Of a DNA stretch of 63,338 nt, positions 35,313 to 44,405 are shown piece by piece (positions within the stretch are counted from its first letter, which is position 1; every line of letters begins with the position of its first letter). The notes below the pieces were generated by a model that worked only from the letters and a program-made list of their open reading frames with translations, did no database searches and was not told where the DNA came from. The position numbers and the translations under genes are program-made. Source of the DNA: Streptococcus ovis DSM 16829 (lineage in GTDB: Bacteria; Bacillota; Bacilli; Lactobacillales; Streptococcaceae); NCBI RefSeq assembly GCF_000380125.1, contig NZ_KB904581.1, positions 116,382-179,719 of the forward strand. The letters run 5' to 3'.

Positions 35313-37052
35313 TTATTTTAAATTATTAACAATAGCTTGACCTGCCATCCGTCCTGAATTGACTGCAAACCCCATAGAATTTCCTGGTAAGGTAAAGTTA
35401 TAACTGTCTCCGTAAATGGTATTGGCATCTGATCCTGCACTATATAGTCCTGGAATTACTTGATTTTCCTCATCCAAAACCTGACATTGAGCATTTATCC
35501 GTACACCACCCATCGTACCATACGCACCTACATAATATTTACCAACTAAATAACCGCCCTCTCCAGTAATTGGGTGCAAGAACTTTTCATCTTTAAAGAA
35601 AATTTCATCCACTCCTTTGGCGCAAAATTGATTGTATTCGGTAATCGTATGGTGTAACGTTTCAAGTGGAATCTGCAATTTAGCTGCTAATTCTTCAAGC
35701 GTATCAGCTGTAATAATCGCTTCGTAGTTGTTTTCTTTCGCTTTTTGTACATCCTGATCAATCATATGGAACCCTTGAACTGGGTGAACAAAGTCTACAA
35801 TGTCCGGTCCATTTTCTTGGTAATTTTTCAAAATCGAACGATCCATAATACAATATGCATAGTGGCCCGGTTGTAAAGCAATAGCATTTCCAGCAAATGT
35901 TGTATTTCCCATGAACCCTTCATTCATAAAGCGTTCCCCACGTTGATTGATAAGAAGATTTGGTTGACGAAGGACACCATCGGCTATCATATAATCTAAG
36001 TTATGTGGCAAAACAAAGATGATTTCTGTGGCTAGGCCAAACTTTTGAGCACCTGCCTTCCACATCATTTTCAGACCTTCTCCCGTAATACCTGGTACAT
36101 TAAAAGTATAAAAATTCTGATTCAAATCATATCCAAATTCTTCTTTAATCATTGCAGCGTTGCTACCAAAGCCTCCAGTTGCCACAATCACAGCCTTAGC
36201 ATGAGCATGAATCACTTGTCCTTCCTTACTTGTAGCAGTCAGACCAACAACCTTGCCACCTTCTAGCATCAAATCATCTACTGGTGTATTTAAGTAAAAG
36301 TCAACCCCCAATTCTTTGGCTCTTTCTGTCATCGCCTTATTCATTGGTGCTGCAGCACCTGGACCGATTTTTCCATTATTATCTACAATGTGCCAAGTTG
36401 CTTCAGATTCTTTAAAGTAACGGAATGCACCTGCAAATTTAACTCCCATTTCTTGCAACCAATCTATTGTATTGCTAGAAAGGTTAAAATAGGTTTGTAC
36501 TAAATCAGCATCCACACGGTAATGTGTGTATTCCATTTGTTTGGTCAAAGCCTCTTTAATAGAAAGATCATTGAACATAGACCGTTGAATCTTAGTATTA
36601 ATGCCCAAAGGTCCCATTCCCATATTCGCAGTGCCACCAGTAACCGATTGTTTTTCAAAGACAGCTACAGTTAATCCTGCTTCTGCAGCTGTTACAGCTG
36701 CTGCTAATCCAGCTGGCCCTGCTGCAACAATGGCTACATCCACTGAAATATCTTTCTCAGACAAATCATGCTCTTCCTGCAATCCTGCTTTTTTCAGAGC
36801 ATCTTCTACTGCATCCATAATCGCATGAGAAGAAACAGTTGCTCCACTGACTGCATCTACTTTGGTAGATTGTTGGGCAACAATTCTTTCTGGAATATAT
36901 ACAGAAGCATTATCTGGATAAGCAGGAGAACCATGATTCCCTAACACCTTAACTGCACCAATTTTACCACCAACAATTGTAACTTCAACATCATAATCAC
37001 CATGTTGCCCCTGACCAGTACCAACATAGATTCCATTGTTTAATTCAGACAT
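35313..37052 (-). CDS. Fumarate/urocanate-reductase-like flavoprotein with FMN domain
   Basis: About 579 residues. Residues 1-95 are an FMN_bind domain whose motif DAVSGATVSS (Asp66 to Thr72) is the ApbE flavinylation site. The rest is a FAD_binding_2 domain: VDVAIVAAGPAGLAAAVTAA (first Gly of GxGxxG is Ala), FEKQSVTGGTANMG, LINQRGERFMNEGF and the closing GLYSAGSDANTIYG. This layout is that of soluble urocanate, acrylate and cinnamate reductases that reduce an enoate C=C. No signal peptide, so cytoplasmic. GGAGG is 7 bases before the second of two ATGs. Substrate not known. Confidence 0.88.
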   Translation of the reverse strand: MSELNNGIYVGTGQGQHGDYDVEVTIVGGKIGAVKVLGNHGSPAYPDNASVYIPERIVAQQSTKVDAVSGATVSSHAIMDAVEDALKKAGLQEEHDLSEKDISVDVAIVAAGPAGLAAAVTAAEAGLTVAVFEKQSVTGGTANMGMGPLGINTKIQRSMFNDLSIKEALTKQMEYTHYRVDADLVQTYFNLSSNTIDWLQEMGVKFAGAFRYFKESEATWHIVDNNGKIGPGAAAPMNKAMTERAKELGVDFYLNTPVDDLMLEGGKVVGLTATSKEGQVIHAHAKAVIVATGGFGSNAAMIKEEFGYDLNQNFYTFNVPGITGEGLKMMWKAGAQKFGLATEIIFVLPHNLDYMIADGVLRQPNLLINQRGERFMNEGFMGNTTFAGNAIALQPGHYAYCIMDRSILKNYQENGPDIVDFVHPVQGFHMIDQDVQKAKENNYEAIITADTLEELAAKLQIPLETLHHTITEYNQFCAKGVDEIFFKDEKFLHPITGEGGYLVGKYYVGAYGTMGGVRINAQCQVLDEENQVIPGLYSAGSDANTIYGDSYNFTLPGNSMGFAVNSGRMAGQAIVNNLK

Positions 37053-37107
37053 CATGTGCCCTCCTTATTTTCTCTAATTTTTTTCATCATATCATAAGTC
37101 ATTATGG

Positions 37108-37171
37108 TTTAGATTGTAAAGTTTGACAAAAAGTTCACAATTTATTCGTCTATTTCTAGAATATTTTACAA
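37108..37171 (-). promoter_or_regulatory. Flavoprotein promoter with shared motif
   Basis: Minus strand TTGTGA, 16-bp spacer, TACAAT (about 37140-37113), flanked by a near dyad TTGTGAA / TTTACAA. Farther upstream, plus 37160-37171 is the exact reverse complement of TTGTAAAATATT at the pucR promoter, in the same orientation to its gene. The remaining 190 bases up to 37360 are AT-rich with no gene. Confidence 0.45.
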
Positions 37172-37357
37172 AGAAAATAGTAGATAAAACTTTTTACTAT
37201 GTACTTCATAAACAGAAACTAAAATAAATGCATTAATAACGTAATCCATTATAAAAATCTATCCAATGCTAGAAAGAAATTCTCACAACTCTTCATCATC
37301 CTATCAATTATTTCTGATTCCCTATTCATTTGATTAATTGAATAGCATATAGACACA

Positions 37358-37383
37358 AAAAATGCTGACAATCACTGTCAGCT
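37358..37383 (-). terminator. Terminator of dnaG-rpoD-DUF59 operon
   Basis: Minus strand stem GCTGACA / TGTCAGC (37382-37376 and 37370-37364), 5-base loop, followed by ATTTTTT. Confidence 0.85.
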
Positions 37384-37388
37384 TACTT

Positions 37389-37709
37389 TTATCTAATTCC
37401 TAAGGCAATACGTGCATATCGGCTCATTTTTTGAACTGTCCATGCAGGAGACCACACTAATCGAACATCGATTTCTTTCACCTCAGGCACACTTTGCAAT
37501 ACATCATGTATTTGATCTGTAATCAGATCTGCCAAAGGACATCCCATTGTAGTTAAGGTCATATCAATTTCTGCTTTTCCATCCATAAAGCGAATCTCAT
37601 AAATCAACCCAAGATTAATAATATCAATCCCTAATTCAGGGTCAATCACCTCTTCAAGAGCAGTGAAAATCCGTTCTTGAATGTCCTTTACTTGTTCATC
37701 TGTATACAT
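37389..37709 (-). CDS. DUF59 (MIP18/SufT-like) metal-sulfur assembly factor
   Basis: Cytoplasmic protein of 106 residues; the family helps deliver iron-sulfur clusters. It shows EEVIDPELGIDIINLGLIY near residue 18 and the conserved cysteine motif TTMGCPLAD near 66, then the C-terminal VWSPAWTVQKMS typical of the family. It follows rpoD, separated by 143 bases with a hairpin, an order shared with other streptococci. Confidence 0.9.
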   Translation of the reverse strand: MYTDEQVKDIQERIFTALEEVIDPELGIDIINLGLIYEIRFMDGKAEIDMTLTTMGCPLADLITDQIHDVLQSVPEVKEIDVRLVWSPAWTVQKMSRYARIALGIR

Positions 37710-37802
37710 ATTTTCTCTCCTCTTATTACCTGCTGTACCATAATGGTGTCATGGTTACAAGCTAAACAATTTCTAGATCGGGTTAAAAATCTCTCCCAAC
37801 TA

Positions 37803-37856
37803 GCTCCGTTCCTTATTTCTAGCGGAGCGTTAAAAATGTCCCAAGGACATTTTTAA
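37803..37856 (-). terminator. Two hairpins directly after rpoD
   Basis: A 12-bp perfect stem TTAAAAATGTCC / GGACATTTTTAA (37830-37841 and 37845-37856) contains the rpoD TAA stop; a second stem CTCCG / CGGAG (37804-37808 and 37822-37826) follows. The first lacks a long T run but ends in TTTTT within the arm; it likely terminates or attenuates readthrough into the DUF59 gene. Confidence 0.6.
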
Positions 37857-38974
37857 TCCTCCATAAAGTCACGAAGTGGTTTGCTGCGGCTTGGATGGCG
37901 GAGTTTACGGAGAGCTTTGGCTTCGATCTGACGGATACGTTCACGTGTTACGTTAAAGACTTTACCCACATCTTCCAAGGTGCGCATCTTTCCATCGTCC
38001 AGACCAAAACGGAGACGGAGCACATTTTCCTCACGGTCTGTCAAAGTATCCAATACTTCATCCAACTGCTCACGAAGTACTACACGAGTAGTGTAATCTA
38101 CTGGATTTTCAATGACTTCGTCTTCGATAAAATCACCAAGATGGCTATCATCTTCTTCACCAATTGGTGTTTCCAGAGAAACTGGTTCCTGCGCAATCTT
38201 CAAGATTTCACGTACCTTATCTGGTGTCATATCCATCCGCTCTGCGATTTGTTCAGGTGTAGGATCTTGTCCCAACTCTTGGAGCAAATTACGTTGTTCA
38301 CGAACCAATTTGTTAATGGTCTCTACCATGTGGACTGGAATCCGAATCGTACGAGCCTGGTCTGCAATCGCACGTGTAATTGCTTGACGGATCCACCATG
38401 TTGCATAAGTTGAGAATTTGAATCCTTTGGAGTAATCAAATTTGTCCACGGCTTTCATAAGCCCCATATTTCCTTCTTGGATAAGGTCCAAGAATTGCAT
38501 GCCACGACCTACATAGCGCTTCGCAATTGAAACTACCAAACGTAAGTTGGCTTCTGCTAAGCGTTGTTTCGCTTCAACATCTCCTGCTTCAACAGCAAGC
38601 GCCAACTCTTGTTCCTCCTCATTGGTTAAAAGAGGCACAACACCAATTTCTTTTAAGTACATGCGGACTGGGTCATTGACCTTCGCTGAATTGCTTCCAA
38701 GCAATTCTTCATCCGAAAGTTCAGGTTCCTCTTCATTCTGAATCACACGTGCGCTTGGGTTTCCACCTTTATCAACAATTGAAATCCCCGCATCTTGAAT
38801 CCGTTGGAGCAAATCATCAATCCCATCAGCATCCAATGTGAACGGAACGGCCAATTGCTCTAAAATATCATCGTCAACAGCTGTTCCCGCTTTTTTGTGA
38901 TTCCGAATAAAGTCTGCCACTTGGACATCAAAAGTTGTAACTTCTGTCTTTTTCTCTGCTTTTTTCGCTACCAT
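37853..38974 (-). CDS. rpoD: Primary sigma factor RpoD (SigA)
   Basis: Housekeeping sigma-70 factor of 373 residues, typical for Firmicutes. Region 1.1 is at the N-terminus; region 2 has [19 protein letters not shown] and [19 protein letters not shown]; region 3 [13 protein letters not shown]; region 4.2 has [25 protein letters not shown] for -35 recognition. It starts 2 bases after dnaG, so it is cotranscribed with primase. Confidence 0.98.
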   Translation of the reverse strand: MVAKKAEKKTEVTTFDVQVADFIRNHKKAGTAVDDDILEQLAVPFTLDADGIDDLLQRIQDAGISIVDKGGNPSARVIQNEEEPELSDEELLGSNSAKVNDPVRMYLKEIGVVPLLTNEEEQELALAVEAGDVEAKQRLAEANLRLVVSIAKRYVGRGMQFLDLIQEGNMGLMKAVDKFDYSKGFKFSTYATWWIRQAITRAIADQARTIRIPVHMVETINKLVREQRNLLQELGQDPTPEQIAERMDMTPDKVREILKIAQEPVSLETPIGEEDDSHLGDFIEDEVIENPVDYTTRVVLREQLDEVLDTLTDREENVLRLRFGLDDGKMRTLEDVGKVFNVTRERIRQIEAKALRKLRHPSRSKPLRDFMED

Positions 38975-38976
38975 AA

Positions 38977-40779
38977 TTACTCCATTTTTCTTTTTTGTGC
39001 AATGAGCTGAGTCAGCTCATCAAGTGCTTCTGTGTCGTTACCAACATGTGCCTGGTCTCGAACCATTTTTAATTTCAAGCGATTATCTCGCTTAATGAGT
39101 TCGCGATGACGATTATTTTCCAACTCTTCTAATTCATTGCTCCCTATTTCGCTAGGTAATTTCTCTTCCTGCACACGATACCAAGCTCTCTGGACCATCT
39201 CATCTTGCTGTGCCAAATCATACGAGGTAATCTCACCATTCGCCTTCAACAATTCAAATAATACTTGCAATTCTGGCGTTGCAAACTGAAAATCTTCACG
39301 TAATCGATATTCATTCAAAATATAGGCATGTTCAGCCATTCGATAGAGGAGATGATTTTCCGTTCGAATCAAATTCGTTACTTTCATCTGAGGCGGAGCA
39401 ACAGGTTCTCGAGGTGGTTGAGATAATGATTCAGCTGGATAGGAATGCTGACTTACTTGCCTTTGTTGACGAGCAGCTAGACGAGCACGATTGACTGCAT
39501 CTTCTACCTGTTGGTAATCAAAGTCAGCTAGCAATTCAGCCACCTTATAAATGTATGAATTTTGTGCAGTAATGGAAGAGGTCCTTGCAATAATAGGTGC
39601 CATTTGCTCTACAAAAGAAATTTGCATTTGTAGATTCTCAGGATTTTCAGGTTTCAGATAGTGAATTAAAAACTCAACTCCTGTCATCCTAGACTTGGTC
39701 AATACCTGCTCAAGAGCAGCTTCTCCTTGCTTTGCAATAAACTCATCAGGATCCATATTATCAGGCAAAGAAACAATTTCCACATCAAATTGTTTCAATT
39801 CATCAAGTGCTTTAGCAGTCGCAGCTTGGCCCGCTTTATCACCATCATAAGTCAGAACAACTTTCTTACAATATTTGGATAAATGGCGGACATGATCAGG
39901 TGTCAGTGCCGTTCCCATAGATGCGACTGCATTTTCAAGTCCTGCACGATAAGCTGCGATAACATCCATAAAACCTTCCATCAGATAGACTTCGCGGTGT
40001 TTCTTGATACTAGCTTTGGCTTTATCTAGATGATAGAGTTCATAACTTTTATTGAAAATCTCCGTAGCGCGGCTATTCTTGTACTTGGCTAATTGAGAAT
40101 TCTTTATATCTTCCTCCGTCCAAATACGACCCGAAAAAGCAATCACACGCCCATATTCATCCGTTAGAGGGAATAAAATTCGCCCTTGAAAAGCATCGTA
40201 GATGAGATTGTTATTCCCTGTGTTAAAAAGCCCTGAATTAAGCAAATCTACTTCAGAAAACTTTTTGGACAAATGCTGAAAAAGATAATTTGGCTCATTC
40301 GGTGACAAACCCATTTGAAAGTAGCGGATAATGTCATCCGTCAAACCTCTCTGATGAAGGTAAGTTCGTGCCGCCTCTCCCATCTTTGTTGTCATGAGCA
40401 AGGCATGATAAAACTTATTCGCCTCTGTATGGATATCATATAAGACTTGATGGGGATGATTCTGCTGATGCTCCTTTTTCTCTTGTGGCTGCAGCTCAAT
40501 TGAAAATCCAGCTTTTTCAGCAACAAATTGGACACTTTCTGCAAAGGACACTCCCCTACTTTCCTCGATGAACTTAAACACATCTCCAGAACGACCACAA
40601 CCAAAACAGTGATAGAATTGCTTATCTTCCACTACATTAAAAGATGGTGTTTTTTCGCCATGGAAAGGACAAAGACCTAGATAATTGCGTCCTGCTTTTG
40701 TCAACGCAACAGATTCACCAATGACATCTACAATGTTGACTGCAGACTTAATTTCATTAATTGTCTCTTTTGAAATCAT
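38977..40779 (-). CDS. dnaG: DNA primase DnaG
   Basis: Makes RNA primers at the replication fork; 600 residues. The CHC2 zinc finger is [13 protein letters not shown] with [12 protein letters not shown] near residue 38-62; the Toprim domain has [13 protein letters not shown] near 265 and [12 protein letters not shown] near 312; the C-terminal 150 residues bind helicase. An ATG 7 codons upstream lies before the ribosome binding site GGGGGATGAA, so this ATG is used. Confidence 0.97.
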   Translation of the reverse strand: MISKETINEIKSAVNIVDVIGESVALTKAGRNYLGLCPFHGEKTPSFNVVEDKQFYHCFGCGRSGDVFKFIEESRGVSFAESVQFVAEKAGFSIELQPQEKKEHQQNHPHQVLYDIHTEANKFYHALLMTTKMGEAARTYLHQRGLTDDIIRYFQMGLSPNEPNYLFQHLSKKFSEVDLLNSGLFNTGNNNLIYDAFQGRILFPLTDEYGRVIAFSGRIWTEEDIKNSQLAKYKNSRATEIFNKSYELYHLDKAKASIKKHREVYLMEGFMDVIAAYRAGLENAVASMGTALTPDHVRHLSKYCKKVVLTYDGDKAGQAATAKALDELKQFDVEIVSLPDNMDPDEFIAKQGEAALEQVLTKSRMTGVEFLIHYLKPENPENLQMQISFVEQMAPIIARTSSITAQNSYIYKVAELLADFDYQQVEDAVNRARLAARQQRQVSQHSYPAESLSQPPREPVAPPQMKVTNLIRTENHLLYRMAEHAYILNEYRLREDFQFATPELQVLFELLKANGEITSYDLAQQDEMVQRAWYRVQEEKLPSEIGSNELEELENNRHRELIKRDNRLKLKMVRDQAHVGNDTEALDELTQLIAQKRKME

Positions 40780-40811
40780 TTCATCCCCCTCTCCATGCAC
40801 ACTATCAGCAC

Positions 40812-40817
40812 ATTATA
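40812..40817 (-). promoter_or_regulatory. dnaG-rpoD extended -10 promoter
   Basis: Minus strand TGG-TATAAT (extended -10), about 30 bases before the dnaG ATG. The -35 is weak. Confidence 0.5.
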
Positions 40818-40872
40818 CCATTCTCTATTTTATACTAAAAGACAGAAAATGTAAATTTTCAGAATGCATAAC

Positions 40873-40900
40873 TTGAAAATTTAAAAAAAACCTATATAAT
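40873..40900 (+). promoter_or_regulatory. mscL promoter
   Basis: TTGAAA (40873-40878), 16-bp spacer, TATAAT (40895-40900); GAAAGGA follows near 40920. Confidence 0.65.
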
Positions 40901-40939
40901 AGATAAAGTAAAATATTTATGAAAGGACATATTTAGGAT

Positions 40940-41305
40940 ATGTTAAAAGAATTGAAAGCATTTTTGTTCCGTGGGAACATTATTGATTTAGCTGTTGCAG
41001 TTGTTATTGGGGGTGCATTTGGTGCGATTGTCACTTCATTTGTTGGTGACATCATCACTCCACTTATTTTGAACCCAGCTTTGAAAGCTGCAAATGTTGA
41101 AGATATTGCAAAATTAGCTTGGAACGGTGTGAAATACGGTAGTTTCTTGAGCGCTATTATTAACTTCCTTATCGTTGGTATTTCTCTTTTCTTCGTTGTA
41201 AAAGCTGCTGAAAAAGCAATGCCTAAAAAAGTTGAAGAAGAAGCTCCTGCTGGACCTACTCAAGAAGAACTTCTTGCAGAAATCCGCGACTTATTGAAAA
41301 AATGA
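40940..41305 (+). CDS. mscL: Large-conductance mechanosensitive channel MscL
   Basis: Pentameric tension-gated channel protecting against osmotic down-shock; 121 residues. MLKELKAFLFRGNIIDLAVAVVIGGAFG is the diagnostic amphipathic start and first membrane helix; the second helix is near residues 70-95, and the C-terminal acidic helix ends LAEIRDLLKK. A single gene on the plus strand inside a minus-strand region. Confidence 0.97.
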   Translation: MLKELKAFLFRGNIIDLAVAVVIGGAFGAIVTSFVGDIITPLILNPALKAANVEDIAKLAWNGVKYGSFLSAIINFLIVGISLFFVVKAAEKAMPKKVEEEAPAGPTQEELLAEIRDLLKK

Positions 41306-41311
41306 TTCATG

Positions 41312-41334
41312 AAACAGGCTCTGCCTGTTTTTTA
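41312..41334 (+). terminator. mscL terminator
   Basis: Stem AAACAGGC / GCCTGTTT with a 3-base loop followed by TTTATT. Confidence 0.85.
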
Positions 41335-41350
41335 TTGCCAAGAAGACGAA

Positions 41351-41382
41351 AGAGAAGTTGATGTCCAACTTCTCTTTTTTTC
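41351..41382. terminator. Hairpin at the galE 3' end
   Basis: Stem GAGAAGTTG / CAACTTCTC (41353-41361 and 41367-41375) followed on the plus strand by TTTTTTT. It is a second plus-strand terminator after mscL and may also slow minus-strand transcripts leaving galE, whose stop touches it. Confidence 0.65.
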
Positions 41383-42395
41383 TAAGCTTCATAACCATTT
41401 GGATTTTGTGATTGCCATTTCCAAGTGTCACGACACATGTCTTCAATTGATTTTTCTGTTCTCCAATTGAGTTCTGCTAACGCCTTATCTGCATTCGCAT
41501 AGCAAGTAGCAATATCACCAGGACGGCGGTCCACAATCTTATAGGGAACTGGTACACCATTTACTTTTTCAAAAGCCTGTACCAATTCTAAGACACTGGT
41601 TCCTTTACCTGATCCCAAATTATAAGTGTATACACCTGTAGCATCTGAAATTTTTTCTAAAGCCTTGATATGTCCAAGAGCCAAATCCACTACATGGATA
41701 TAATCACGCACACCAGTACCATCAACAGTGTCGTAGTCATTTCCAAAGACACTAAGTTGTTCACGTTTGCCAACTGCTACTTGTGAAATGAAGGGCATGA
41801 GATTATTTGGAATCCCTGCAGGATCTTCTCCAATCAAGCCTGATTCATGAGCTCCAATTGGATTGAAATAACGAAGTAAGGCAATACTCCACTCTTTGTC
41901 TGCCACTTCTACATCTCGAAGAACTTGCTCTAGCATCACTTTTGTATAGCCATACGGATTCGTAGCGCTTGTTGGCATCTCTTCCACTAGTGGGGATGGA
42001 TTATTGAGGCCATACACTGTCGCACTCGAGCTAAATACGAGTTTTTTCACATCATATTCTGCCATAATCTCTACTAGGGCAAGGGTAGACATAATATTAT
42101 TTTCATAATACATGATTGGCTTTTCAACCGACTCTCCAACAGCCTTGTAACCTGCAAAATGGATGGCTGATTCAATGTCTTCATTTTCAAAAACTTGTCG
42201 AAGAGCATCCTTATCTGCTACATCCAACTCATAAAAGGTTGGTCGTTTTCCTGTAATCGTTTCGATACGGTCTAATACCAATAAACTCGAGTTAGACAAG
42301 TTATCTGCGATAACTACTTCTTTGCCTAATTTTTGCAATTCAACAACAGTGTGGCTGCCGATATAACCTGCACCACCAGTGACTAAGATAGCCAT
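41382..42395 (-). CDS. galE: UDP-glucose 4-epimerase GalE
   Basis: Interconverts UDP-glucose and UDP-galactose; 337 residues. NAD-binding GGAGYIGSH is at residue 6 onward, and the catalytic pair is YGYTKVMLE (Tyr-x3-Lys) near 149, with SSSATVYG before it. The ATG after AAGGAG is used; a start nine codons upstream lies before it. It is downstream of rpsU on the same strand, but separate in function; it feeds galactose use and cell-surface sugars. Confidence 0.96.
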   Translation of the reverse strand: MAILVTGGAGYIGSHTVVELQKLGKEVVIADNLSNSSLLVLDRIETITGKRPTFYELDVADKDALRQVFENEDIESAIHFAGYKAVGESVEKPIMYYENNIMSTLALVEIMAEYDVKKLVFSSSATVYGLNNPSPLVEEMPTSATNPYGYTKVMLEQVLRDVEVADKEWSIALLRYFNPIGAHESGLIGEDPAGIPNNLMPFISQVAVGKREQLSVFGNDYDTVDGTGVRDYIHVVDLALGHIKALEKISDATGVYTYNLGSGKGTSVLELVQAFEKVNGVPVPYKIVDRRPGDIATCYANADKALAELNWRTEKSIEDMCRDTWKWQSQNPNGYEA

Positions 42396-42425
42396 AAGAT
42401 TCTCCTTTTCAGAATGTATCATTAT

Positions 42426-42451
42426 AAAAAAACAGCCTTACAGCTGCTTTT
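42426..42451 (-). terminator. Hairpin after rpsU
   Basis: Minus strand AGCAGC...GGCTGTTTTTTT: a short CAGC/GCTG stem with T run, directly after rpsU and before galE. Probably a partial terminator, allowing some readthrough. Confidence 0.5.
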
Positions 42452-42461
42452 TCATATTCTA

Positions 42462-42638
42462 TTAGAATTTTTTACGCTTACGAGCTGCTTCTGATTTGCG
42501 TTTACGTTTTACAGATGGTTTTTCGTAGAACTCACGTTTGCGTGTTTCTTGAAGCGTACCAGCTTTGGTAACCGCACGTTTGAAACGGCGAAGAGCATCG
42601 TCAAGTGATTCATTCTTGCGTACTACTGTTTTAGACAT
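42462..42638 (-). CDS. rpsU: 30S ribosomal protein S21
   Basis: Small basic ribosomal protein of 58 residues: start [21 protein letters not shown] and an Arg/Lys-rich end ([19 protein letters not shown]). The start ATG follows GGGGAG; a longer frame upstream lies in the leader. In many bacteria rpsU is first in the rpsU-dnaG-rpoD operon; here galE and mscL lie between. Confidence 0.97.
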
Positions 42639-42672
42639 TTTTTTCACTCCCCTCAATTTCAAAGTCTTTATT

Positions 42673-42701
42673 ATTATACTACTCCAATTTCTATTTGTCA
42701 A
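42673..42701 (-). promoter_or_regulatory. Consensus rpsU promoter
   Basis: Minus strand TTGACA (42701-42696), 17-bp spacer, TATAAT (42678-42673): a perfect sigma-A promoter, about 35 bases before the rpsU ATG. Confidence 0.9.
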
Positions 42702-42786
42702 TCCCTGACTAAAAATTGTATGTGTCTAAATTTTTGGGAAACTCCAACTACCCCTTATAACCTAAGAAAACTCTAGGTTCTTTATC

Positions 42787-42829
42787 CGAAAAAAGACTGA
42801 AACAAAGTTTTTTCCTTTGCCTCAGTCTT
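42787..42829 (-). terminator. Minus-strand terminator upstream of rpsU
   Basis: Minus strand stem AAGACTGA / TCAGTCTT with inner CAAAG / CTTTG, followed by TTTTTT. It ends transcripts entering from the right, such as those from the transposase side, before the rpsU promoter. No chromosomal gene that it once served is visible now. Confidence 0.7.
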
Positions 42830-42857
42830 GACGATATTGTTCTTTTTGTGCTACAAT
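42828..42857 (+). promoter_or_regulatory. Promoter of candidate small RNA
   Basis: TTGACG (42828-42833), 18-bp spacer, TGC-TACAAT (42852-42857), an extended -10. No open reading frame of note follows, only the structured segment and terminator at 42864-42934. Confidence 0.55.
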
Positions 42858-42863
42858 ACTGTT

Positions 42864-42934
42864 TGACTGATTAAGCAAAGTGTCGGTTTGTCTTAATCGG
42901 TGGTGTAGGAGTGTCTGCTCCTACACCTTTTTTG
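42864..42934 (+). ncRNA. Candidate small regulatory RNA, about 70 nt
   Basis: Between a plausible promoter and a strong terminator. Hairpin 1 pairs GATTAAG-CAAA with TTTG-T-CTTAATC (42869-42879 and 42887-42898). Hairpin 2 pairs GGTGTAGGAG with CTCCTACACC (42902-42911, 42918-42927) and is followed by TTTTTT, a Rho-independent terminator. The CTCCT arm could pair with Shine-Dalgarno sequences, as streptococcal csRNAs do, but no CiaR site was seen. Expression is not known. The remaining bases to 43059 hold AT-rich sequence with a CTAAAAAT/ATTTTTAG hairpin (43012-43030) and no gene. Confidence 0.5.
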
Positions 42935-43059
42935 TTTTTCAATACTTTTATTGTACCACCATTTAGGCAAAAAAGCAAGGATTTTCTATGTAAATCATGC
43001 TAAAAACACCCCTAAAAATTACATTTTTAGCGGTTAATTCCTGTTTAACTGGAATTTAT

Positions 43060-44355
43060 CTACCTTCGTCGCCTTCGTTTAATCACCATTGCTTCATGTG
43101 GCAAATGGTCAATCAGATAACCTGCACTAAAACTACTGTCCTTGTATGGTTCATAACGTTTCCGCCAATCACCAAAAAAGAGGTCTTCTAATTGGTCCAC
43201 TCGTTCTAAGAGAATCATTCTGGCCATAGCACAAGCTCCCTCAATAGACCAGTACATCCCCCTATGCTTCATGCGATACGTCACCTTACGGTGCTGACTC
43301 TCCATAACTCCTATTCCACGTGAAGATAGTCCTCTTAGTTTAGGTGGCTTGGTATCCTTGAAACCTCTCATCAGCTTTTGACGAAAGGATACGAAACACT
43401 CGTACTCTTCTTCAGTTTGTACCAGGGACTCAATCGTATCAAATAAAGTCACAAGCAACGGCTTTTGGTGGGTTTGAATAGCCTTGAAAGCCAATTCCAT
43501 GAGGGTAGAAGGGTAAGGCTTAAGGAAGGTTTTTAGCTTCTCGTTGAGATGGTAGGCATCCCAAAAGTGTTCGTGGTGTTTTATCCCTAAAGCTTTTTTG
43601 ATTTCCTGAAAAACTCGCTTGGTGTAGCCCTTGCCATTGTCTGAGTTGGTGATTAGAATAGTCTTGTCCGTGATTTCAAAATGGTTATAGAGGTAGTCCA
43701 GAAGTTCCTCCTTAGCCTGGTCATAATTGACATTGATAATCTCATGCTTATTTTGCAGGATATAGCGATTGTTGCCAATTTTCTTAGCTCCTGTATGGAT
43801 AAGAAAGTGGGCTATATCTGTATTGTGCCGTTCATCTCCAGCTGAACTTGTTTTGACCATCACTCCGTCCCCCTCCAGGTAGATTTTGTCTGCCTGGATT
43901 TTTTGTGGTTGTTCTCCTTCCATATAAAAGCGATACCGTTCTTTCTCAGAAAAGAGCCTTCCAGCAGTCTTGACCGCTTTTAAGACGGCATCCTTAGTCA
44001 CCTCCAAACGGTAAGCGACCTGGATCGTTCGACAGACTTCACGGTAGGATAAAACAGAAGCATGCCTCGCCATATGGTAAATCAGTTCAGGAGAATACCG
44101 CATATACTTTTTCAAACCGAGCCATTCATCGACAGGGTAACGAGTCTCAACTCCCTTTCTCCAACGGTTCCTGGAGAAGGTCATTTCTCCAAAGGTAAAC
44201 AAGACAGTCCGTTCACTAGCATCTATCCGCTGATAACCTTTCAGCCTCATCACAGAAGCCACCTGCTCATCATACTGTTTAATTTGCTTGAGAAACTCTT
44301 TCTCACGTTGTCTATCTAAGGCCACCACAAAGGCTTTTTCATCAAATCCAATCAT
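43060..44355 (-). mobile_element. ISLre2/UPF0236 family transposase
   Basis: Transposase of 431 residues, intact, ending in a basic KRRRRR tail. It belongs to the ISLre2 (UPF0236) group by its start IGFDEKAFVVALDRQREKEF and motifs TFGEMTFSRNRWRKG, YLEGDGVMVK, ITNSDNGKGYTKRVFQEIKK and FWDAYHLNEKL, the last two probably holding catalytic acidic residues. I could not define the terminal inverted repeats or target duplication. It lies 50 bases from the relaxase stop, at the junction between chromosome and mobile element. Confidence 0.88.
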
Positions 44356-44405
44356 AGTTTTATTATACTGAAAACAGATAGAAACTTTTCTGAAAAACTC
44401 AATAG

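Noticed and set aside
37895-38413. 172-codon open frame on the plus strand
   Set aside because: It is antisense to rpoD, has no ribosome binding site and its composition mirrors the conserved sigma gene.
43000-44405. Terminal inverted repeats of the IS
   Set aside because: Only weak likeness (CTGTTT near both ends) was found and no target duplication, so no IS boundaries are claimed.
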